Source: Candidatus Rifleibacteriota bacterium
Lineage (GTDB): Bacteria > Muiribacteriota > Ozemobacteria > Ozemobacterales > Ozemobacteraceae
Assembly (NCBI GenBank): GCA_012517355.1
Contig: JAAYVD010000083.1
Span: 1-62,819, forward strand
Length of the DNA: 62,819 nt
Direction: 5' to 3'
Under the pieces are notes generated by a model. It saw only the letters and a list, made by a program, of their open reading frames with translations. It had not been told where the DNA came from and did no database searches. The number at the start of each line of letters is the position of its first letter. The stretch's first letter is position 1. Below are positions 28,566 through 36,800 of this stretch, piece by piece. The translations under genes were made by a program, and so were the position numbers.

Positions 28566-29318
28566 ATGGCAGAGCAAAGCAGCATGAACTCGGAACATCG
28601 AAACACCACGAGAACGGCCACGCAACCCGGCACGTTCGGCATCAAAGAAGAGGTTCAGATTCCTGTATTGGCCCTCGGATTCATGACCATTCTGTATAAC
28701 GCATACGCCATTTCCAACAACATCTTTTTCGCAATGGACGATTCAGAGGTGTGGGTGCACATGGGTTTCAGCGCATTCATCATTCTCGCCATGGTTGTTC
28801 TTTGTCAGGACATCATCAAGAGCAGGTGGCCCGGCACGAGCGACATGCTGATCATTGGCGGAATTGGCATGGCATGCATCGCCACCTGTATCATCTGTTA
28901 TTTTACTGGAAATCACACGGGAAAAGAGATCCGTCAGTATTACAATTCATATTTTGTGAAGACCTACAACGAGCGCTCCAAGCTGTATTACGGCCTTCTT
29001 GCCGAGATCAAGGGGGGAAATCTGGATCGTCTTGAACAGTATCTCAAAACCGAGGTCAAGCCCCGTCTGCAAGGCCTTGTCACAGAGTCCGGCACCGTCA
29101 AAGTCCCCGGCGTGCTGAAAGCCACCCATGAAGCGTATATGCGGCATTTCAATACATTCGTGTCGATATCGGATACATTTCTCAAAAGCATCGAAGCACG
29201 CGATGTGTCGATACTGGTCCCGATCATGGACAGCCTTTCCAAGAATCACCAGGACTTTGAAAGCATCACGGATCAGGTCCGGGAGATTGGGAAAAACCAT
29301 GATCTGACGTTCGAGTAA
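28566..29318 (+). CDS. Unrecognised three-pass membrane protein with helical C-terminal domain
   Basis: No family recognised. The 250-residue product has three hydrophobic segments (about 32-52, 64-84 and 95-115) and a C-terminal soluble region of about 130 residues. That region is predicted to be mostly helical and rich in Lys, Glu and Leu, resembling the membrane-proximal helical bundle of signalling proteins without an output domain. G+C content is clearly lower than in its neighbours, and A/T-ending codons are frequent, a sign of transfer or recent arrival. The ATG at 28566 directly follows a GAAAGG; an ATG at 28584 is possible. Confidence 0.68.
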   Translation: MAEQSSMNSEHRNTTRTATQPGTFGIKEEVQIPVLALGFMTILYNAYAISNNIFFAMDDSEVWVHMGFSAFIILAMVVLCQDIIKSRWPGTSDMLIIGGIGMACIATCIICYFTGNHTGKEIRQYYNSYFVKTYNERSKLYYGLLAEIKGGNLDRLEQYLKTEVKPRLQGLVTESGTVKVPGVLKATHEAYMRHFNTFVSISDTFLKSIEARDVSILVPIMDSLSKNHQDFESITDQVREIGKNHDLTFE

Positions 29319-29715
29319 CGCGCACGTCTTCGAGAAACATCCAAGCTCCCAGGAGTCCGCGGGATGGTTTGCCGGCTCTGCCCCACATGCAGGCCGAATA
29401 TCCGGGAGATCACGCAGCCCCAGGACAAGGCCGCCGTGTCATACCGGTCGAAATGGAATTCTTTCCCGCGGGCACCCTCGTGTTGTATACTATGAGAGAG
29501 ATCGAAACGCTCCCCCGTGACACGAGGTCCAGGAAGGCGGTCTGATCGCCGGAGAATCGCAGCATTTCTGATACCGGGCCAGAGGGAGTTGCCGGCAAGC
29601 GATCAGGTGCGCGTAAGGGGACGAGAGGCCGGAGGGCCACCGCGGCTTCCGTTCCATAGGGGCTCCGTTCGGGCGGACGCCGGTGTCGGGAAGAAGGGGA
29701 AATCGGAGGAGAGAG
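29319..29715. other. Intergenic region upstream of the FecR/pilin operon
   Basis: No gene is visible. A TATACT hexamer at 29488-29493 is the best -10 candidate, with only a poor -35 (TTCCCG at 29465). Transcription from it would leave a leader of about 215 nt before the start at 29716, long enough for regulation, but I see no known riboswitch motif. Confidence 0.4.
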
Positions 29716-30390
29716 ATGAAAGACAAAAACAGTTTACTTTATATCCTACAACCAATACTTCGGAGTTTCCCTCTCGTCGACGGGACGCTCCTGATGGTAT
29801 GCCTTATCGGAATGATCATGATTGTCGCGGGATGTGGCGGAGGTGGCGGGACTTCCCCCGTTGCATCGCTGAAAGCGGTTCAGGGCAAGGTCGAAATCCG
29901 CCCTGTCGGCGCATCGACGTTCGCCGCCGCGGCTGCCGCTCAGCCGCTTGTCGCCGGCAGTGCCGTCCGGACGGGCGAGGACGGACAGGCCCAGATCCAG
30001 TATGCCGATGGAACCGACGTGGCCATCCAACCCGAAACCTTTTATGAGATCAAGTCTCAGAACTCGCTCGGCCGCCAGGAGTCGGGCTCGGCGCGGTATC
30101 GCGTCTCCCCCCAGCAGAACGCCGTCAGCGTCGAGACACCGCACGGCGTCACCGCCGTCCTGGGTACCGTGTTCCGTCTCGACGTCACGGCCCAGCAGAC
30201 CGTGGTGACCCTGCAGGAAGGCAAGGTGCGGTTCACCGCCGCCGCCGGCGGCTCGGTCGAGCTGACGCCGGGCCAGCAGGTTACGGCTCCCGCGGGAGCC
30301 GCTCCGGGCAAGCCCGCCGAACTCGATCCGTTCACGCTGGAATCCCTGTTCAACCCTGGAAGCAAAGCACCCGCTATCAATCAACGCTGA
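29716..30390 (+). CDS. FecR-domain lipoprotein
   Basis: The 224-residue protein has a hydrophobic signal ending in IMIVAGC, a lipobox with the lipidated Cys at about 40, followed by Gly-rich linker residues. Next comes a FecR-type domain (about 50-190) with the features SAVRTGEDGQAQIQYADGTD, TPHGVTAVLGTVFRLDV and VTLQEGKVRF. FecR domains outside siderophore systems often occur in envelope proteins. GGAGGAG lies 4 nt before the ATG at 29716; an in-frame start at 29683 is less likely. It is the first gene of the five-gene prepilin/vWA operon, 21 bp before the PilX-like gene. Confidence 0.85.
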   Translation: MKDKNSLLYILQPILRSFPLVDGTLLMVCLIGMIMIVAGCGGGGGTSPVASLKAVQGKVEIRPVGASTFAAAAAAQPLVAGSAVRTGEDGQAQIQYADGTDVAIQPETFYEIKSQNSLGRQESGSARYRVSPQQNAVSVETPHGVTAVLGTVFRLDVTAQQTVVTLQEGKVRFTAAAGGSVELTPGQQVTAPAGAAPGKPAELDPFTLESLFNPGSKAPAINQR

Positions 30391-30411
30391 TATCCATCCG
30401 GGAGGACACGC

Positions 30412-31881
30412 ATGATCACCTGCGCCACGAACTGCCGCCGACGCGGGGTGGCTCTTCCCATAGCATTTCTGGCCCTCATCCTGGTCATCGGCATGGTCAC
30501 CTCGATCTCGACGATGAATCAGGGACTCAAGAGCCAGGTGTTCCATTCCAGCAACAACCAATGGTCGTTCCTGCTGGCGTATTCGGCGATGTCCCGGCTC
30601 CTGGCAAAGATTCATGCCGGCGCCTGGGCCCAGCGTCCCTTCGCCTCCGCTCCTTACCGGGAAACCGGGGTTCCGCTGCAGGGTGGCACATACGATCTGT
30701 TCGTCGAGAACACTCCGGGCCACCCGTTCCAGGCCGATATCTACGTCAAAACCTCGCTTGCCGGCACATCGCGGCTGTATTTCTGGCGGATCACCTTCAA
30801 CGACGATCTGCTCGACGTCTCGAACCGGATCATCGTCGAGTTTTTCAAGGCGGGTGAACCGGGCGATTTCCCTGCGACCGCAGGCCCCTCACGCTTCTCG
30901 AAGCTGGTTGATGATCTGCTGACCGAGCGGGCGGCGAACCAGAAAAAATCCGACGAGATGGCCGTGACCCTCGGTCCGGTGACGACGGCGAAGCAGGCGC
31001 TGGAACAACTCGGAGGCCGGCAGCCACCTCCCTTCACGAAGACGTATCCCTCGATCCCCGGCGACCCTCTTATCCCCGACAAGCCGGCGCCCACGTTCCC
31101 CGTCGTGCCTCCGCCCACCAACGGTGAGGTGCCCACCAGTCCCGGTCCCGGCCCCTCGACTCCCCTTCCGGGAGACCCGACGTTCCCGACGATGCCCACA
31201 GCCCCCATTCCCACGGACGCACCGATGTTCGATCTGAACGAGCAGGTCAAGAAGATCAAGGATACGGCGAAGCTGGCGAACGACAAATACATCAATGGGA
31301 AGGATGTTGCCGACCAGGGCATGGGAGGCAACTGGGCAGAAGCCAATCCGATCCTGAATGAAGCCGAGGAAGCTCGCTACAAGGCCATGGCCGGCATGAA
31401 CGAGCTGGTGTCGCTGGCCACCGCCAACCTTCTGAACGCTCCCAGCGCGGAGGCGGCACGCGCGACCGAGGAGATGGTCTCCTCCACGATGGTTACGGCA
31501 TATCAGGACATCGTCGCCGGTGTTTCCCGGGCTTTCGAGGATTTCGGCAAGAGCAAGGAGATCACGGCAGGACTGACGACGTCGGCCGCCGCCCAGGAGC
31601 TCCTCGACGGCTGGGTCGGGACGCTGGATGGATTCACCAAGAACCAGCAGGCCACGAACGAGCTGATGGACAAGATCGACACGTTTTCCAAGACCCCCGA
31701 GGTCGCCAAGGCTCAGGCAGATGCGGAAAAGGCTCTCCAGGACGTGGTGGATTCGATAAAACAGGCCATCGAGGACGCCAAGGCGAAGCTCGCAGAGCTG
31801 AAAGCCAAGGAAGAAGCGGAAAAAAAAGCCAAGGAAGAAGCGGAAGCTGCCGCAAACGGCGGCACCCAAGGGGGAAGCTGA
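30412..31881 (+). CDS. PilX-like membrane protein with Pro-rich and coiled-coil regions
   Basis: The 489-residue product begins with a basic leader and GVALPIAFLALILVIGMVTS, the PilX-type N-terminal helix. An ectodomain follows to about 150. A Pro-rich stretch (about 205-265) and a long helical region (about 270-480) come next, ending in Lys/Glu/Ala heptads typical of a coiled coil. GGAGG lies 6 nt upstream of the ATG. It matches the position of the 769-residue PilX-like protein in the other prepilin operon, but the ectodomains look unrelated, suggesting a common base with exchangeable outer parts. Confidence 0.8.
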   Translation: MITCATNCRRRGVALPIAFLALILVIGMVTSISTMNQGLKSQVFHSSNNQWSFLLAYSAMSRLLAKIHAGAWAQRPFASAPYRETGVPLQGGTYDLFVENTPGHPFQADIYVKTSLAGTSRLYFWRITFNDDLLDVSNRIIVEFFKAGEPGDFPATAGPSRFSKLVDDLLTERAANQKKSDEMAVTLGPVTTAKQALEQLGGRQPPPFTKTYPSIPGDPLIPDKPAPTFPVVPPPTNGEVPTSPGPGPSTPLPGDPTFPTMPTAPIPTDAPMFDLNEQVKKIKDTAKLANDKYINGKDVADQGMGGNWAEANPILNEAEEARYKAMAGMNELVSLATANLLNAPSAEAARATEEMVSSTMVTAYQDIVAGVSRAFEDFGKSKEITAGLTTSAAAQELLDGWVGTLDGFTKNQQATNELMDKIDTFSKTPEVAKAQADAEKALQDVVDSIKQAIEDAKAKLAELKAKEEAEKKAKEEAEAAANGGTQGGS

Positions 31882-31885
31882 CGTG

Positions 31886-32446
31886 ATGAACGACATTTCT
31901 TCGGCTCACCCTCGTCGCGGTTCGCGGAACGGTGCCGGCGTGACGATGGTCGAACTGCTGGTCACGATCGGCATCGTCGTGTCGGTCTCGACGATCGGTA
32001 TGCGGTTCATGCAGTCGGTCGGCAAGTCACAGAAAGCGATGTCGGCCCAGACCAACCTGCAGATGGAGGCCCGGCGCGCCTTCGACAAGGCCGTCGAGCA
32101 GATCCGGGAAGGAACGGAACTGGTCCGGCCGTATACCGGCGAGACGCTTCCCTACCTGATTTTCAAGGATATCGTGAACTGCACCACCATCCTGTATCTC
32201 GAGCCGAACAATCCGGTTTCGGAGAAGCTGAACCGGCGCGTTTTCAAGTTGCTTTCGTACCGCACGAACTATACGGGATCATATGATTCGAGGAACGAAA
32301 AGGTGCTTCTCGACTCGGTTCGCGGCATGACGTTCACGAGCCTCTCGCCAAACAGTGTCCAGGTCAACGTGACCGTCCTCCACGAGCAGGACGAGTTCCA
32401 GTTTCTGGCTCACATCGGCCTGATGAACCTGGGAGGGCTCGAATGA
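31886..32446 (+). CDS. Type IV prepilin-like protein
   Basis: The 186-residue protein has a basic leader ending in Gly, then VTMVELLVTIGIVVSVSTIG, a prepilin site with Glu at mature position 5. The ectodomain of about 140 residues has GspJ/PilW proportions. A GTG one codon earlier is also possible, and a GGGGGAAG motif lies upstream. The gene begins 4 bp after the PilX-like gene and overlaps the next by ATGA. It is inferred to be a minor pilin of the filament in this operon. Confidence 0.82.
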   Translation: MNDISSAHPRRGSRNGAGVTMVELLVTIGIVVSVSTIGMRFMQSVGKSQKAMSAQTNLQMEARRAFDKAVEQIREGTELVRPYTGETLPYLIFKDIVNCTTILYLEPNNPVSEKLNRRVFKLLSYRTNYTGSYDSRNEKVLLDSVRGMTFTSLSPNSVQVNVTVLHEQDEFQFLAHIGLMNLGGLE

Positions 32447-33849
32447 ACCGTCTGCCCCGCCGCGCCGTAACCCTCGTCGAGATCCTGGTCGGTCTCGGGA
32501 TTCTGGCCGTGATCGGAACCATGCTGGTTTCCACCCTGCGCTCCGGCCGGAAGGAGATCCAGTTTTCCTCGGATCACCTGAACGCGATCATCCTTTCGCA
32601 GAAAGTGCTCGAGGATCTGATCGAGGAGATGGCGATGAATCCCTACGGCCTCGAAACGCTCGGCGTGGAGGGCGCATCGCCCGCTCCCCAGGAGATCACG
32701 GACGGGCGCTCGGTGTTCTTCTCCTATCTCGAGGATCGCAAGGAGCCCTGGGGCTTCATCGACCCGATCGCCGACGGTTCTATAGGACCGCAGATGAAAC
32801 CTCTCTACGACGACATCAAAAAGTTCAAGTTCGGCCTGTCGGGAACCCGGATCGCCCCGCCGGGAAACGGCGAAGACAGCAACCTCGTCACGTGCAGGCT
32901 TGACTTCTCCTGGCAGACCCAGACGGGAAAGGGGGAGTTCGGATCGACCTGCCAGCTGTTCTCGCCGGCCGAGGAGAAGAAAGCAGATCTGGCCGCCGCC
33001 GTCGATGAACCGGCGCTCGACGCCCGCATTCCCGCCGAGGTGTATGGCCGGCCGGGCAAGACGATTCCGGAACTGGCGACGGAGATCGGGGAAAACGTCG
33101 AGACGATCCGGGCGCTCGGCCGAATCGCTCTCCTGACGCAGGATTTCGTCGATTCCGAGGGGTTCCGGCGTCAGAAAGAGAAGATCGCCGAAGCGAAGCA
33201 GCGGCTGAGCCTGACGCCCGCCACGAACCTGGACGTCCAGTATGAATACCGGCTCTCCCTCGCGCGCCTCTGGTATGATCTCGCCAAGCGGTGTTTCCAG
33301 GTCGTCGCGTATCTGGTCCCCTCCTTCACCGAGCTGAAGCAGCAGGGCCGTTTCACGGCCGGGACGGGAAGCGGCTTCGATCCAATGGCGCTTCAGGGGC
33401 AGCTACAGTCCTTCCGGATCATCTACGAGCATTTCGCGGGCAGCCTGATCCAGTCGCGGTACTATTATTACAGCCTTCTCGAGAGCGATCTGAGCCGGTA
33501 CAAAGGCGGCAAGCGCCAACTCCAGACGCTGCAGAAACTTATGGACATCTACCGGGTCGCCGCCGTCCTGCCCACGCGGCCGCAAGGCGCCCAGGAATAC
33601 CGGAGTTTCCTGGAGCGGATGAAAACGCTTGGCCGGGGCCGCAACCCATTTCTCGTGCGGCTGGTGGATCAGGAGCTGGTGTTCGTGCAGTCGCCCTCGG
33701 AATGGTATGACCGGCTCCCCAACCTGAAGCGGATCGCCGCCATCCTCCAGGACCAGATCCCCGACATTCTCGGATTCATCCGCGAAAAGAGCAACGACGC
33801 CGTCACCGGCAATTCCCCGGCCAGCTCGACCGCAGCCGCCGGGAGCTGA
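32443..33849 (+). CDS. Prepilin with unusually long C-terminal domain
   Basis: The 468-residue protein starts with a short leader and VTLVEILVGLGILAVIGTML, again with Glu at mature position 5. The first 180 residues resemble a minor pilin, while the following roughly 280 residues are helical, rich in Arg, Leu and Tyr, and unlike known pilins. The length is two to three times that of PilV or PilW. Its ATGA overlap with the previous prepilin and its place just before the giant vWA gene suggest the extra domain may contact that protein (inference). Confidence 0.8.
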   Translation: MNRLPRRAVTLVEILVGLGILAVIGTMLVSTLRSGRKEIQFSSDHLNAIILSQKVLEDLIEEMAMNPYGLETLGVEGASPAPQEITDGRSVFFSYLEDRKEPWGFIDPIADGSIGPQMKPLYDDIKKFKFGLSGTRIAPPGNGEDSNLVTCRLDFSWQTQTGKGEFGSTCQLFSPAEEKKADLAAAVDEPALDARIPAEVYGRPGKTIPELATEIGENVETIRALGRIALLTQDFVDSEGFRRQKEKIAEAKQRLSLTPATNLDVQYEYRLSLARLWYDLAKRCFQVVAYLVPSFTELKQQGRFTAGTGSGFDPMALQGQLQSFRIIYEHFAGSLIQSRYYYYSLLESDLSRYKGGKRQLQTLQKLMDIYRVAAVLPTRPQGAQEYRSFLERMKTLGRGRNPFLVRLVDQELVFVQSPSEWYDRLPNLKRIAAILQDQIPDILGFIREKSNDAVTGNSPASSTAAAGS

Positions 33850-33887
33850 CCGGCTTCCCCCCACGATCACATCCCTCGGAGGCACCC

Positions 33888-36800
33888 ATGATCCCGTCAC
33901 AGCAACGTCCCTACACCCGTTCTTTATTCTATAGCATAAGATATTATAATCAATGGGTTTTTCAACGATATCTCGCGGCCCTGTTGTCCCTGGCCCTGCT
34001 CATCGCGGTGGGAAACCGGACTGCGTGCGCGGAGGACGAGGAGGGCCCATCGTCAGCCCCCCTCAAGCGGCTTTCGACGGGTGAGGCCCAGCCGTTCACG
34101 GTGGGCGCCTCCGGCAGACTCGCCCTCGAGTTCATCCATGACGGGAACCGGTATCTCGGACTGCGGTTCTCGGTGCCGGCCTCGGCGGTTCTCGAGCTGG
34201 AGGCGGCGGCAACGAAAGAGGGCAACGGGAGCAGTGTCTCGATCCGGCAGAACGGCACGCTCGAAGGGACGGCCGGCCCCTCGACGTTGTTCGACGCGCT
34301 CCCCCAGATCGCCGGGCCGCAGCGGGTCGTGCTGACCAACAACGCCACGGAAACGGTCGGCGGAACCGTCGGGATCGTCGATCTGGGGCCGCTTCCGAAC
34401 GCGGATTTCACGGGCCGGAGCGGCACGCTGATCGTGCGAAAAGCGGCTCGCACCGGCCTTCTTCCCGAAATCGACCACGCCCCGGACGGCCTCGTCGAGC
34501 TCGAACACCCCGAGTTCCGCAGCGACGCGCCGCGGTATGACGTGACGCCCGAAGGTGATCTCGTGTTCACGCTTCCCGCGGGCCTCTGGAAGCTCCGGGC
34601 CGATGCCTCGGAGGCGGGCGTCAACATGGCGACGCGGTTCGTCCCGGTGACGGAGGGAAAGACCACCGTCGTCGAGAACTGGCCGATCCTCGAAAACGTC
34701 GAAGCCACGGGCACGGCAGGCGTTTCGGGGCTGAAGATCCGCTCGGTCGCGACGGCGGGGGCGGATGTGGCGGTGCGGTTCTCGACGCCCGGCTGGAACG
34801 GGACGATCGCACCCGCCGACCTGAGCGTGACGGAGGGCGGCTCGCCGGGGACGGTGACGGATGTGCGGTCCGTCGCCACGCCGCTGCGGCTCGTCCTGCT
34901 GCTCGACTCGTCGGGTTCGATGAAGGGCGATATGAAACAGGTGCTCGCGGCCGCAGCAGCCTTTCTCGGGAAGCTTCCCGAATCCAGTCGTATCGAGCTG
35001 ATCGATTTCGACACAAAGCCGAAACCTGTGACGGCAAAGGGGCGGACAGCCCTGCTCGAAGCGCTCAGGAAGATCAAGGCGGACGGCGCGACGGCGCTGA
35101 ACGACACGGTACTGCTGGGCCTCGAACGTGCGGCCGGCCATGACCGGCGGGCCATCGTGCTGCTGACCGACGGGTTCGATGCGAATCACAACGACACCGG
35201 CCCCGGCAGCAAGGCCACGCCGGCCGAGATGTTCGATGCCGTCCGGGCGGCCGGGGTGCCGGTCTTCACGATCGGATACGGCAAAAAGCCGGACGTGGCA
35301 ACGCTGCGGCGGCTCGCCGAACTGTCGGGAGGCTCGTTCCACCGGGCCCAGGCCGACACCGTCGGGAGCGTGTTCGGCCAGCTCGAGGCGATCCTCGGCC
35401 GCGATTTCGAGATGACCTACCGGCGGCCGGCCGTCACGGCGCCCAGCGACGTGCCCGTCGTCTGCATCGTGCAGGATGTGAGCGGCTCGATGAACATGCC
35501 CCCCAGCCCCGAAGGCGACACGGGCTACCGCATGGAGGAAGCGAAAGAGATCCTGCGCGGCTTCGTGCGCAGTCTGCCGGCCGGCGCGGTCGCGCAGGTG
35601 ATGTCATATAGTATGTACACGGATATAAATCAACTCTGGACCGACAACCGCGAAGCGCTGCTGCGCGGCATCAGCGACATGAAGGCCTACGGCGGCACCG
35701 ATACGCTCGGCGCGCTGGATGCGGCGTTCCGGAGTCTGAAGGCCGTTCCCTCCAGCCGGCGGTATCTGCTGCTTGTGACGGATGCCGACCTGCCGTCGGT
35801 CACGGCGGACGAGGATGCCCAGGCCATTCTCGGCAAGTTCCGGGATGCGAGCATCGACTGCACGTTCGTGGGCATGGTCCGGAACGACCAGCGCGGCTGC
35901 TTCGACGAGGCGGCCAGCTTCACGCGCGGATTCGCTGCCGTGTCGGAAGACCCGACCGCCATGCGGGACGCCGCTGAACGTCTCGGAAAGCGGATCGCAA
36001 CAGCCGCGGGCGGGGATGCGCGGCTCGAGGTGCGACTGGTGATGACGAAGAAGGGGCCGGACGGCGCAATGACGCAGATGGGCGATGCCGACCTGTTCCG
36101 GCTGCCGCCGTCGCCGCAGACGGCCTCGGCAAGCGTCAGCGGCGTGAGATACCGGATCGAAGGTGGCTCCGCCCTTCCGGCGGCGGTCAGAGCAGGCGCG
36201 AGTGCTGCGTCTGCAGCGGCTTCCGGCTCGGGCACCGTCTCATCGACACCTTCGGACGGCTGGCAGGTGGAGCGGCGGATCGGCCTCGACGTGACGGCCT
36301 CGAACGCGGCGATGAAGCTCACCGCCACGGAGCTGCTGTTTCTGCGCTCGATCCAGGGCATCCCCTGCCCCGATCAGGAACGACTCGTCGCGGTCGGGCT
36401 GAAGCTCGAAAACATCCTTCCCGAGCAGGACGTGATCGTCCCCGAAGGCTCGGATGCCCACCCGGCCGGTATCGTGGGCGGTCCGAAGGCGGCCAGAACG
36501 ACGCGCGGAACCCCGACCTTCGTGATCGACAACCTGCGGCAGCATCTCTTCCTCTCGTGGAACGGCGGCACCGACGCGCAGATCACGGACTTCTCCTGGC
36601 TCGCAGCCGAGCCGCTGCTCACGCCGGATCGCGAGGAGATCGCCCTGCGGCCCGGCGAGCCTGTCCAGGGATATATCGTGTTCCGCGTGCCGGCCGAAAG
36701 CATGGACGCGGCGGTGCTGCGGTTCTTCGATGACAGCAACGGCAACCTCACCCTGCCGCTGGCGGGGGAAATCCAGCCCCCGATGAACGTCGCGACGGCC

